A stretch of 43,877 bases of DNA from Bacteroidota bacterium (GTDB taxonomy: Bacteria; Bacteroidota; Bacteroidia; Cytophagales; Cyclobacteriaceae). The notes beneath the pieces were generated by a model, which searched no databases, was not told the DNA's origin, and was given only the letters and a program-made list of their open reading frames with translations. Made by a program: the position numbers and the translations under genes. Positions 23,812-32,567 of this stretch are shown here, piece by piece. Where the stretch lies: NCBI GenBank assembly GCA_013285945.1, contig JABDGP010000021.1:1-43877 (forward strand), written 5' to 3'. Numbering within the stretch: the first letter of the stretch is position 1; each line of letters begins with the position of its first letter.

Positions 23812-23849
23812 CTCAAACTAATGAAATGATTCTGGAGGGATTTAGGATT

Positions 23850-25115
23850 TTAAAAGTAAACGGAGAAAAAATGACGGCCTGCCCGATATTCATAACGAAT
23901 TCCTAATCCCGTTGTATCACATATTTTCTTTGCAATCGCCAATCCAAGCCCTGTGCTCGAGTGCCCTGAGCGGCCTTTTTGAAAACGATTGAAGATTTTA
24001 TCCGGAGGAACAGAAACAGGCTCTCCGGGGTTAGAAATTTCCCAATAACGCTCAGCAATAGTTATTTGGATATCATCACCTGAATTGTGTCTGATGGAAT
24101 TAGATATTAGGTTTGAAATTAGAATATCCATCAACGCTGCATTGAAATCAACTTGCAGATTACTTTTAGTATCAATCTTAATTTGAATTTCCTTACCCTC
24201 CGCCTCTTGCCGAAACAGGTTCGTTAGTTTTACTGTTAACTCGCCAAGATTCATTGCTTCAGTATCAATAAACTGCGGACTGTCTATTTTAGAGAGCAAC
24301 AATAGAGCTCTGTTAAGCCGGGCCAATCTAGAGGTTGCGTCCGCCAATGATTCCATCAACTTCGCCTGATCCTCCGACGGGTTGGTTTGCATAAGTAGTT
24401 CCAGCTTGGATTGAAACACGGCCAGCGGAGTTTGCATTTCGTGAGCTGCGTTTTCTGTAAACTCTTTTTGGTTTAAGTAAGCTTTGTAGTCACGCTCTGT
24501 TAGTTGATTGATTGCAAAGTTCAAGTCTTCAAATTCTTTGACTGACGAATGGCTAAGGTTCAGATGCAACGTACTTTCAACATCGAATTTCTTGAGTTTT
24601 TCGAGCGTGTCATAAAAAGGCTTCCATATTCGTTTGGATAAGCGCCAGTTGATAATTAAGAGACCTGTAAGTAAGATAAAAAGAGAAATGGCTTGTGTGA
24701 ACGCAACAGCTTCAATCAAATCTTCACTTTCAACCATTGAAATGCGTGCCACCAGCTTATATGGTTTTTGATTTATAGTAATCACGGTTGAGAGCACTCG
24801 GTATGGTTCAACCTCTTTTCGCACGCTGTCATATTGGGTTATATAATATATACTATCGGCAAAACCGGAGCCGTTATAAGCACTGATTCGCACTTCGCCA
24901 TCCAGGTCCTCCCAATCCTTCAGTTCACTCTCAGATTTTTTATTTTGCATCCGTATTTGAATTTCCTTCTTCTGAGTGAGAAGCGCTTCATCAACTTCTT
25001 TAATAAAAATCCGATCAATAAGAAAATAGAATAAAGGCGTGGCTACCAACAACACAACGATAGAATAAATTAAAAAACTAAGGATAGTGCGATTGAGCAA
25101 TCTCATTTTTTTCAA
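23850..25115 (-). CDS. Sensor histidine kinase (partner of OmpR-type regulator)
   Basis: A 421-residue classical membrane kinase. TM1 is at about residues 13-33 (SFLIYSIVVLLVATPLFYFL), a periplasmic sensor loop spans about 36-135, and TM2 about 139-156 (FTQAISLFILLTGLLIIN). HisKA contains FTENAAHEMQTPLAVFQ with His225. The ATPase N box is LISNSIRHN; G1 is weak (ISNPGEPV in place of DNGxG), then F box IFNRFQKG and G2 STGLGLAIAKKI. The start ATG overlaps the stop of the response regulator gene by 4 bp (ATGA), so the two are translationally coupled. The weak G1 is a feature shared with several Bacteroidota RprX-like kinases (recollection). The signal is not deducible. Confidence 0.92.
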   Translation of the reverse strand: MKKMRLLNRTILSFLIYSIVVLLVATPLFYFLIDRIFIKEVDEALLTQKKEIQIRMQNKKSESELKDWEDLDGEVRISAYNGSGFADSIYYITQYDSVRKEVEPYRVLSTVITINQKPYKLVARISMVESEDLIEAVAFTQAISLFILLTGLLIINWRLSKRIWKPFYDTLEKLKKFDVESTLHLNLSHSSVKEFEDLNFAINQLTERDYKAYLNQKEFTENAAHEMQTPLAVFQSKLELLMQTNPSEDQAKLMESLADATSRLARLNRALLLLSKIDSPQFIDTEAMNLGELTVKLTNLFRQEAEGKEIQIKIDTKSNLQVDFNAALMDILISNLISNSIRHNSGDDIQITIAERYWEISNPGEPVSVPPDKIFNRFQKGRSGHSSTGLGLAIAKKICDTTGLGIRYEYRAGRHFFSVYF

Positions 25116-25786
25116 AGTTCAAATTTATAACCCAGTCCGTAAACAGTCTTGATGTACTCTGCACTTCCAGCTTCTGCCAGCTTTTTCTTCAGGTTCTTGA
25201 TATGTGAATAAATGAAATCATAGTTATCAAAGCGGTCGGCATCATCACCCGAAAGATGTTCACCAATGGCTTCTTTTGAAATAACCTTATTCTTGTTGGA
25301 AATGAGGAACAGCAGGAGCTCGAATTCACTTTTGGTCAAATCCATTTTTTGATTACCTGCCTTAGCGGTTTTGCTGTCAATATCAAGCACCAATTCATCA
25401 AATTGTACAATACTGGCGCCGTCAAATTGATTCCTTCTTATCAATGCTTTCACACGGGCTCCAAGTTCGGCTAAGTGAAAGGGTTTGGGCAAGTAATCGT
25501 CTGCACCGATTTCCAGCCCCTCAATTTTATCATTTACTGAATTCTTTGCAGAGATGATGATCACTCCTGCCTTCTTCTTTTGTTTTTTTAATTCACGGAG
25601 CAAGTCAAGGCCGTGACCGCCGGGAAGTGTGATATCGAGCAAAATACAATCGTACTGATATAGAGAAATCTTTTCTGAGGCGGAGTGGAAATCGCTGACC
25701 ACCTCACAACGATAATCAGTACCTTCAAGGTAGTGCACTATGCTTTCTGCCAACTCCTTCTCATCTTCAACTAAGAGTATTTTCAT
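25112..25786 (-). CDS. OmpR/PhoB-family response regulator
   Basis: A 224-residue response regulator. The receiver has LLVEDEKELA (Glu-Asp pocket), phospho-acceptor Asp51 in CILLDITLPGGHGLDLL, Ser in IIISAKN, and Lys in YLPKPFHLAEL. The winged helix covers about residues 125-222 (MDLTKSEFELLLFLISNKNKVISKEAI, YDFIYSHIKNLKKKLAEAG, IKTVYGLGYKF), typical OmpR. It is 9 bp downstream of priA, so readthrough from that gene is likely. It is coupled by a 4-bp overlap to the kinase at 23850-25115. Confidence 0.94.
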   Translation of the reverse strand: MKILLVEDEKELAESIVHYLEGTDYRCEVVSDFHSASEKISLYQYDCILLDITLPGGHGLDLLRELKKQKKKAGVIIISAKNSVNDKIEGLEIGADDYLPKPFHLAELGARVKALIRRNQFDGASIVQFDELVLDIDSKTAKAGNQKMDLTKSEFELLLFLISNKNKVISKEAIGEHLSGDDADRFDNYDFIYSHIKNLKKKLAEAGSAEYIKTVYGLGYKFEL

Positions 25787-25795
25787 GTGGATTAA

Positions 25796-28303
25796 CTATA
25801 CCGGATCTACATCAAACACTATTTTTACACTTCTAAACTCTTTTTGTTGCAAAAGTCTGGCTGAATTTTCGACAAGCAAACTCTTTATATCAGACAGATG
25901 CCCCTGATCACGCGGCACTTTCAGCAAAATATGCATTAAATATTCATTCCGTATTTTGGATACCATAGGTTCGCTTGGGCCAAGTATTTTTATCGATTTC
26001 AATTTTGATTTTATTCCCTCCGTGTATTTGTCAGATGCAAGACGCACCGTCTTTTTATCCTGATGCTTTATCACAATCTCAATCAACCTGGCAAATGGCG
26101 GATAAAGGTTTTGTTGGCGATCGAGCAATTGTTCATTTAGAAAGTCTGTTACCTGATTGTGCGAAACAAAGCCAAAGAGTGGATGATCCGGTTGAGAAGT
26201 CTGCACAATTACTTTACCTTGGTTTTCTCTCCGTCCAGCGCGGCCACTCACCTGGGTGATTAGCTGAAATGCTCGTTCATAAGAACGAAAATCGGGAAAG
26301 TGCATGAGGCGATCTGCATCAAAGACTCCCACTAAACTTACGCTGTCAAAATCAAGACCCTTGGTCACCATTTGTGTACCCACCAAAATGTCCGTTGTTC
26401 CACTCTCAAACCCGGTGATGATATCTTCATAGCCGGATTTTGTTCGAGTAGTATCAAGGTCCATCCGCTGAATCTTTGCTTCCGGGAAAAATAATTTCAA
26501 CTCTTCCTCCAGTTTTTCGGTTCCGTATCCGACAGTCAAAATTCTTTTCGATGAACACTCCGGACATTGACTTGGCAACGCCTCACGATAACCACAATAA
26601 TGACATACCATTGCATGGCGAAACTGATGGTAGGTTAGGCTAACTGCACAATTGATACACTTCGGTATCCAATGACAATCTTCACACTGTATCATCGGTG
26701 CATAGCCCCTTCTGTTTTGAAAAAGAATTACTTGCTCTTTTTTGGATATCGCTTCTTTGATTTCATTCAACAACAAAGAAGAGAACTCACCTTTATTGGT
26801 TTTTCTTTTCTTTTCCGTTGTCATGTCAGCAAAAGAAATTTTCGGCAGCTTAGCCGTACCAAACCGGTGTGTTAGTGTTACCAATCCATATTTGCCGATG
26901 GATGCCTGATAAAATGACTCAACCGAGGGCGTTGCACTTCCTAATATGACTTTGGCATTATGTAATTGCGCCATTACCATCGCTACATCACGAGCATGAT
27001 AGCGCGGCGCCGGATCATGTTGCTTGTAAGAAGGATCATGCTCTTCGTCTACGATGATCAATCCGAGATTATCAAAAGGTAAAAAAATTGAAGAGCGTAC
27101 ACCTATAACAAATTTGAACTTATCTGTAAGAACGCCATTCCAAACCTCTACCCGTTCGTTATCAGAAAACTTGGAATGATATACACCCAAAGCGCTTCCA
27201 AATATCCGCTTCAATCGTAAAACAATTTGAGTAGTCAGAGCAATCTCCGGCAATAAATACAGGACCTGGCTGCCGCCTTCGAGTGCGCGCTTTATGAGAT
27301 CAATGTAGATTTCAGTTTTGCCACTTCCCGTGATTCCATGAAAAAGGACTGTATTTTTTTCTTCAAAAAACTTCAAAATAGAATTGCGCGCCAACTCCTG
27401 ATTTTCACTTAACAAGATCGGGTGTTGCTGCTGTGGTTCTTCAAATCCAAACCGAGGAACAGTCACATCAAATTCTTCGAAGATTTTGTTTTTGACAAGG
27501 GTGCGGATGACTGAATCAGAAATTTCTTCGTCGATCAACAGAGACTTTATTAATCCAGTCTCGTTTAAACCCGCATCAGAAAATACCGGAACATGCTGCA
27601 GGTATTTCAATAACACGGCCTCTTGTTTTGGCTTTTTTGAAATAGTTTCAAAAAGTGCTTCAATTTTCTTTTTTGATGTAAATTCCTGACTAAGCCTAAC
27701 TCGTCGTTCTGTTTTGGGTTTATATTTTTCTTTTACCTGTTCAAAAATGATGATCGCTTCCTTTGCCGAAAGGGATTTTAGCAAATGATAAATTACTTTA
27801 GAGCCAATAAGGTTGACAACAGCCGAATAACCAAGTGACTCTTCTTTTAGTCGGCGCAACAGTAGTCTTTCCTTTTCTGAAAAGTCAAATTCAGAAGTCT
27901 CCAAATCGAATCGCGGGTTGATCTGGACCATCGACTCGCTCGATAGCTTAAGTCCGGATGGCAGTGCTGCATTGATCACCTCACCGAGTGTGCACATATA
28001 ATATTCAGCCATCCATTTATAAATCTTCAATTGCTGATCGTAGATGACTTCATTTTCATCGAGCAATTCCAAAATATATTTGGCTTCATAGTCTTTAGGC
28101 GGCTGGTTATGTATCTGCAGAATGATACCCGTTTGGATTTTCTTTGCTCCAAATTGAACGATAGCCCGCTGACCAAACTTTATTTTTCCATTCATTGCCG
28201 CAGGCACACGATAAGTGAACAGCTTGGCAATAGGCACAGGAATTACCAACTCTGCGAACAAAGTTTCGTTGGGATTAAACTCAAGTGAAAGATTTGCTGA
28301 CAT
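25796..28303 (-). CDS. priA: Primosomal replication helicase PriA
   Basis: An 835-residue replication restart helicase (3'-5' superfamily 2), which reloads the replisome at collapsed forks. The N-terminal DNA-binding domain covers about residues 15-115 (FAELVIPVPIAKLFTYRVP). Walker A is FHGITGSGKTEIYIDLI, and the DEEH box is LIIVDEEHDPSYKQHD. The zinc-binding region has eight cysteines (CEDCHWIPKCINC ... CHYCGYREALPSQCPEC). The helicase C domain contains GTQMVTKGLDFDSVSLVGVFDAD and QVSGRAGR. The N-terminus MSANLSLEFNPNETLFAELVI fits the family. It is followed 9 bp later by the response regulator gene. Confidence 0.97.
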   Translation of the reverse strand: MSANLSLEFNPNETLFAELVIPVPIAKLFTYRVPAAMNGKIKFGQRAIVQFGAKKIQTGIILQIHNQPPKDYEAKYILELLDENEVIYDQQLKIYKWMAEYYMCTLGEVINAALPSGLKLSSESMVQINPRFDLETSEFDFSEKERLLLRRLKEESLGYSAVVNLIGSKVIYHLLKSLSAKEAIIIFEQVKEKYKPKTERRVRLSQEFTSKKKIEALFETISKKPKQEAVLLKYLQHVPVFSDAGLNETGLIKSLLIDEEISDSVIRTLVKNKIFEEFDVTVPRFGFEEPQQQHPILLSENQELARNSILKFFEEKNTVLFHGITGSGKTEIYIDLIKRALEGGSQVLYLLPEIALTTQIVLRLKRIFGSALGVYHSKFSDNERVEVWNGVLTDKFKFVIGVRSSIFLPFDNLGLIIVDEEHDPSYKQHDPAPRYHARDVAMVMAQLHNAKVILGSATPSVESFYQASIGKYGLVTLTHRFGTAKLPKISFADMTTEKKRKTNKGEFSSLLLNEIKEAISKKEQVILFQNRRGYAPMIQCEDCHWIPKCINCAVSLTYHQFRHAMVCHYCGYREALPSQCPECSSKRILTVGYGTEKLEEELKLFFPEAKIQRMDLDTTRTKSGYEDIITGFESGTTDILVGTQMVTKGLDFDSVSLVGVFDADRLMHFPDFRSYERAFQLITQVSGRAGRRENQGKVIVQTSQPDHPLFGFVSHNQVTDFLNEQLLDRQQNLYPPFARLIEIVIKHQDKKTVRLASDKYTEGIKSKLKSIKILGPSEPMVSKIRNEYLMHILLKVPRDQGHLSDIKSLLVENSARLLQQKEFRSVKIVFDVDPV

Positions 28304-28457
28304 TTTTTAAGTCTTCAAAACTACGGATTTTTATTACTCGTTCTTTTTGCCTTTAATTTCGTTGGGTACACCTGGCGTTAACAAATAAATCAATCAGAAG
28401 ATTTCACGTCTTTCTTTCATTGAAATTTTCGGATTACCTTCATGTAAAATAATATCT

Positions 28458-29096
28458 ATGGACATCAACCTTGATATGGAAGTCGCAGTGCGGCTCCTCA
28501 TTTCCTTTGGCATTGGAACGGCCATCGGTCTGGAGCGCGAATACCGGAGTAAAGCGGCAGGCTTGCGCACTATGATTATGATCTGTCTGGGCTCAACCAT
28601 CTTCACAGAAATTTCCATTAACCTCGGAGTCAATAACCCGGACAGACTTGCAGCCAATATTGTTACCGGCATTGGATTTCTTGGAGGTGGCGTAATATTC
28701 AAAGACGGATTAACTATCTCAGGGATAACTACGGCAACTACAATTTGGATTTCAGCGGCGCTTGGAATGGCGGTTGGAGCCGGTGAATACTTTATAGCTA
28801 TTGTTGGTTCAGGCGTAGTATTGATCGTGCTCACAGTGCTTGAAAAAGTGCAAGGCATTGTGGAACGCATCCATCAATCGAGGACTTACAAAATCATTTT
28901 TCAACAAAACGCCGGTTTTGACCATGTACTGGAAAAGTCATTACATGAATTACACCTTGGCTTTAAAAAAAGACGTGACTATAAGGACGGTCAGTCGTTT
29001 ACTTTAATCTATGAGATTTATGGCAGGGATAAACAACTGGAGCAGTTCAACAAATTGCTTAAAGATGACCAGCGCGTGATCTCCTTTGGGTATTAA
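28458..29096 (+). CDS. MgtC/SapB-family membrane protein
   Basis: A 212-residue MgtC-like protein. Membrane segments are visible in LLISFGIGTAIGLERE, TMIMICLGSTIFTEI, IVTGIGFLGGGVIF, GITTATTIWISAALGMAVG and YFIAIVGSGVVLIVLTVL. The family signature GLEREYRSKAAGLRT and GIGFLGGGVIFKDGLTISGITTATTIW are intact. A cytoplasmic ACT-like C-terminal domain (about residues 140-212) follows. MgtC proteins inhibit the F1Fo ATPase and help growth at low magnesium or in macrophages in some pathogens; the role in free-living Bacteroidota is unclear. The ATG is 154 bp from the priA start and the gene is convergent with the SirB1-like gene, 1 bp apart. Confidence 0.93.
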   Translation: MDINLDMEVAVRLLISFGIGTAIGLEREYRSKAAGLRTMIMICLGSTIFTEISINLGVNNPDRLAANIVTGIGFLGGGVIFKDGLTISGITTATTIWISAALGMAVGAGEYFIAIVGSGVVLIVLTVLEKVQGIVERIHQSRTYKIIFQQNAGFDHVLEKSLHELHLGFKKRRDYKDGQSFTLIYEIYGRDKQLEQFNKLLKDDQRVISFGY

Positions 29097-29097
29097 A

Positions 29098-29949
29098 TCA
29101 AACACCTAAATCGCCACCGTCCGAAATCTCCACAAGGAGCACTTTCACTTCGTTGGCTTTAGCATGTTCACCCATTTTTTCAAAGCTCATCACGAGATTA
29201 CGCAAGGCCCTGCGGATAATTTCCAAACTGCTACAGGCCTCAAAAAAGGAAGGCTGAGGGACCAAATGAAGTTCGTTAATATAATTTTCAATATCCTGTT
29301 TAGAAAAAATCAAACCACGGTTAAATGCGTTGATGTAAAACTGATGGTTTTCGTCTTTATAAGTGAGAATGAAAAGGTTAGGCAAGTTCACGCCATGTAC
29401 CGGAAGTTTCAGTTTTTGGGCAACCAACAGATAGATTACACATAACGTTATAGGATTTCCTTTTCGCGATTCCAACACCACATTTATCATTGAATTACCC
29501 GGCGAGTGAAAATTTTTAGTATTGGCCCCAAATTTCAGTTTATTAAATAGTACACCATTAATCACTTTAATCTGATCAAACGGATATAAATCTGGGCGAA
29601 ACTCGAGCCACGTCTCATAATAAATCTGTTCCAACTCTTGCCTTAGTTTTTCAAGTTCTATCTCTGGATATTGATAGGTCGCGATGATCCACATACCCGT
29701 AAGCAAATCCTGATCTTTGCTAGCGTACCAGTTTTTAAGTCGTTCCCGAAGCAAATCATATTGAAGTGTGTGTATGAGTTCTTCTATACGACTTTGCACA
29801 GAGGGATTCAGGTTACTCTCCCACTCTCGTTCTAAAAAAGGAATAACTTCTTTTCCAATAGAGAGTATTTTTCCCTCCACATGAGAAACTATCTGCTGAT
29901 CATCGTCATCGAGCAGAGATATTAACGCTTTTAATTCTTTATCCTCCAC
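29098..29949 (-). CDS. SirB1/transglutaminase-like family protein
   Basis: A 283-residue protein of the SirB1 (transglutaminase-like) family. The helical N-terminal region (residues 1-95) has HEAT-like character (ALISLLDDDDQQIVSHVEGKIL). The core is NVVLESRKGNPITLCVIYLLVAQKLKLPVHGVNLPNLFIL. In typical SirB1 proteins the segment 'GHFLV' carries a conserved His, but here it reads LPNLFIL, so that His is absent. The Cys in TLCVIY and the His in HQFYINAF are the remaining candidate residues. Catalytic activity is therefore doubtful. It is located 8 bp downstream of the acyl-CoA carboxylase gene and may be cotranscribed with it. Confidence 0.82.
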   Translation of the reverse strand: MEDKELKALISLLDDDDQQIVSHVEGKILSIGKEVIPFLEREWESNLNPSVQSRIEELIHTLQYDLLRERLKNWYASKDQDLLTGMWIIATYQYPEIELEKLRQELEQIYYETWLEFRPDLYPFDQIKVINGVLFNKLKFGANTKNFHSPGNSMINVVLESRKGNPITLCVIYLLVAQKLKLPVHGVNLPNLFILTYKDENHQFYINAFNRGLIFSKQDIENYINELHLVPQPSFFEACSSLEIIRRALRNLVMSFEKMGEHAKANEVKVLLVEISDGGDLGV

Positions 29950-29957
29950 AACTCAAA

Positions 29958-31583
29958 TCAGGTTTGGATAACACCCACATTAAATTTCTCTATTGGCGCA
30001 TGGTTGGCCGCTTCAATGCCCATTGAGATTATCGAGCGAGTCTCTACCGGATCTACCACACCATCCACCCATAGGCGCGAAGCAGCATAAAACGGACTAA
30101 GTTTTTCGTTGTAACTATCGGTTATCTCTTTTAGCAAACTCTTTTCTTCCTCTTCCGAGATCGTCTTGCCTTGTGACTTCAGGGAGCTAACCCGGATTTG
30201 TAACAAAGTCTTTGCTGCAGAGCTTCCGCTCATCACGGCCAGCTGTGCTGTGGGCCACGCAAAAATGAGCCGGGGATCGTAAGCCTTTCCACACATGGCA
30301 TAATTGCCCGCTCCGTAAGAATTACCAACAATGAATGTGAATTTTGGCACAGTGGAGTTAGCCATGGCGTTTACCATCTTTGCGCCATCTTTAATGATAC
30401 CTCCGTGTTCGGCTTTGCTGCCCACCATGAAACCGCTCACATCCTGCATAAATACCAGTGGTACTTTTCTTTGATTGCAATTCATAATAAAACGGGCCGC
30501 CTTATCTGCCGAGTCAGAGTAAATAACTCCACCCATTTGCATCTCACCCTTTTTCGTCTTTACCGTTTTACGTTGGTTGGCGATAATGCCCACCGCCCAG
30601 CCATCAATCCTTGCAAACCCACAGACAATCGTTTTTCCATACAATGCTTTGTACTCCTCAAACTCTGAATTATCTGTCAGTCGTTTGATCACCTCGAGCA
30701 TATCATAAGGCTTCACCCTGTCGGAAGGGATGAGTCCGTAAATTTCTTCAAGCTTTGATTTGGGCGGTTTTGATTCTGCGCGATCAAAGCCCGCATTCGC
30801 GGATGCGCCAAGTTTATCAAATAGATTTCGGATGTAATCCAGACAAGTCTGATCGTTGGGAAATTTATTATCGGTCACGCCCGATATTTCGCAATGTGTG
30901 GTAGCACCGCCTAAAGTTTCATTGTCAATATCTTCGCCAACAGCTGCTTTCACCAAATACGATCCAGCCAAAAATATAGAACCAGTTTTATCTACAATCA
31001 TTGCCTCATCGCTCATGATGGGCAGATAGGCGCCTCCTGCCACGCAACTGCCCATGATTGCAGCAATCTGCACAATTCCCATAGACGACATTTTAGCATT
31101 GTTGCGAAACTGCCTTCCAAAATGCTCTTTGTCAGGAAAAATCTCATCCTGCATGGGCAAAAACACGCCGGCACTATCAACAAGGTAAACTATGGGCAGC
31201 CTGTTTTCCATGGCAATCTCTTGTGCCCGCAAATTTTTCTTAGCTGTTATTGGAAACCAAGCTCCGGCTTTTACGGTAGCGTCATTGGCAACAACAACAC
31301 ACTGTCTTCCTTTGATATAACCAATGCCAGCAACTACGCCGCCTGATGGGCAACCGCCTTGCTCCGCGTACATTCCATCGCCAATAAAAAGTCCTATCTC
31401 TAAAAATTTTGCTTCTTTATCGGTGAGGTATTCGATGCGCTCACGGGCGGTCAGCTTTCCCTTTTCGTGTTGTTCCTTAATTTTCTTTTCACCACCGCCC
31501 AGCTTTGTTTTTTTTGCTTTGGCCTGCAATTGAAAGCAAAGTTGCTTGAGTTGATCTTCGTTTTTATTAAATTCTAAATCCAT
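29958..31583 (-). CDS. Acyl-CoA carboxylase, carboxyltransferase beta subunit (MCC/PCC type)
   Basis: A 541-residue carboxyltransferase subunit of a biotin-dependent acyl-CoA carboxylase. The pattern LPMQDEIFPDKEHFGRQFRNNAKMSSMGI together with GSCVAGGAYLPIMSDE and LGGATTHCEISGV is closest to methylcrotonyl-CoA carboxylase, though propionyl-CoA is also possible. The crotonase-like N- and C-domains with their oxyanion-hole glycines are complete (IVGNSYGAGNYAMCGKAYDPRLIFAWP, AVMSGSSAAKTL). No biotin-carrier/biotin carboxylase gene lies next to it, so the alpha subunit must be elsewhere. It sits 2 bp after the MlaD gene stop, so an operon with the MlaD and amidase genes is likely. Confidence 0.92.
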   Translation of the reverse strand: MDLEFNKNEDQLKQLCFQLQAKAKKTKLGGGEKKIKEQHEKGKLTARERIEYLTDKEAKFLEIGLFIGDGMYAEQGGCPSGGVVAGIGYIKGRQCVVVANDATVKAGAWFPITAKKNLRAQEIAMENRLPIVYLVDSAGVFLPMQDEIFPDKEHFGRQFRNNAKMSSMGIVQIAAIMGSCVAGGAYLPIMSDEAMIVDKTGSIFLAGSYLVKAAVGEDIDNETLGGATTHCEISGVTDNKFPNDQTCLDYIRNLFDKLGASANAGFDRAESKPPKSKLEEIYGLIPSDRVKPYDMLEVIKRLTDNSEFEEYKALYGKTIVCGFARIDGWAVGIIANQRKTVKTKKGEMQMGGVIYSDSADKAARFIMNCNQRKVPLVFMQDVSGFMVGSKAEHGGIIKDGAKMVNAMANSTVPKFTFIVGNSYGAGNYAMCGKAYDPRLIFAWPTAQLAVMSGSSAAKTLLQIRVSSLKSQGKTISEEEEKSLLKEITDSYNEKLSPFYAASRLWVDGVVDPVETRSIISMGIEAANHAPIEKFNVGVIQT

Positions 31584-31585
31584 AA

Positions 31586-32563
31586 TTATTTCTTCTGGGC
31601 TGCAGCTTTTTTCTTCTCCTCTTCTTCTTTACGCATATCGCGTTCTACCTTTCTTTTGCTTTTGCCCAAAGGCCCCATAAAGTGCTTGGGATTACTATTA
31701 AGATGGTTGGAAAGTTGGTTGAGGCTTATCAGTAATTTATTAAGATTTACATACAAAGAATCTTCGGTCATTAGTTTGCCCATTGTATTATCACCTTTTT
31801 TAAATCTTGCGAGTGTCTCATTAATATGACCGAGTGTTTGTTGAGTTTTCATCAACGTCTGATTCAGGCGAATGTGTTTGAGTGAATCCGAAAGCGTCTT
31901 GAAGTTGGATAGTATCGGCTTCAGGTCATCCATCATCGCACCTATTTTCTCGGCATCGTTCTTAAAGCTTGCAGAGAGTCCTTCAATATTGTTATTGGTG
32001 GTTATAAGGGTTCTGTTGATCAGGTCGGGAGTAGTTTGCAGTTTGGTCAGGATCAAGTCGAGTTTTTCAAAATTCTTACTAAAACTCTCGATCGTGGTAT
32101 TAAACTTCCTTAAAGTGGTTTGCAAATCGGTTGCCACAGGCGTTGCTGTTTCTGAGAGTACGTCAAACATTCCTTTGGCTACTTCGGTCTTTAGGGTGTC
32201 GCCGGGATTAAGTTTCTTATCAGAGTGACCTATTTTTATCAAAACCGATTTCCCTCCAAGCAATTCGCTATTGAGGATTGCCTTCGTTGAATCTGTAAGA
32301 ACAATATCAGCATCAATTTCCATTTCGATAAGAACATGGTTGTTGTGCTTCTGCAAAATTTTAATATGACTTACCCTACCTACGGCATAACCATTGACTA
32401 GTACCGGATTGGAAACAGCCAACTGATCTATGTTATCATAAACGGCATAGTAAATTTTCTTCCGCTCAAAAAAATCTATGCCTTTCAAAAAATTGAAGCC
32501 AAAATAAAGAAGCGCCAAGGTGATGGCACTGAACAACCCAACTTTCAATTCTTTGTTTTTCAC
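31586..32563 (-). CDS. MCE/MlaD-family lipid transport protein
   Basis: A 325-residue inner-membrane-anchored MCE protein. One N-terminal transmembrane helix (LKVGLFSAITLALLYFGFNFL, residues about 6-26) precedes the MCE domain (about 37-115: YYAVYDNIDQLAVSNPVLVNGYAVGRVSHI, then DIVLTDSTKAILNSELLGGKSVLIKIG). A long helical tail follows (about 130-290). The last 30 residues are Lys/Glu-rich (KRKVERDMRKEEEEKKKAAAQKK). MCE proteins form hexameric rings that shuttle phospholipids between membranes, usually with an MlaE/MlaF ABC pair; none is encoded here. It lies 4 bp downstream of the murein amidase gene. Confidence 0.9.
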   Translation of the reverse strand: MKNKELKVGLFSAITLALLYFGFNFLKGIDFFERKKIYYAVYDNIDQLAVSNPVLVNGYAVGRVSHIKILQKHNNHVLIEMEIDADIVLTDSTKAILNSELLGGKSVLIKIGHSDKKLNPGDTLKTEVAKGMFDVLSETATPVATDLQTTLRKFNTTIESFSKNFEKLDLILTKLQTTPDLINRTLITTNNNIEGLSASFKNDAEKIGAMMDDLKPILSNFKTLSDSLKHIRLNQTLMKTQQTLGHINETLARFKKGDNTMGKLMTEDSLYVNLNKLLISLNQLSNHLNSNPKHFMGPLGKSKRKVERDMRKEEEEKKKAAAQKK

Positions 32564-32567
32564 TGAG

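Noticed and set aside
28394..28870. Long minus-strand frame (158 codons) with Pro/Thr/Ser-rich product
   Set aside because: It lies antisense inside the MgtC gene, whose family motifs are clear; the frame is a shadow of the coding strand.
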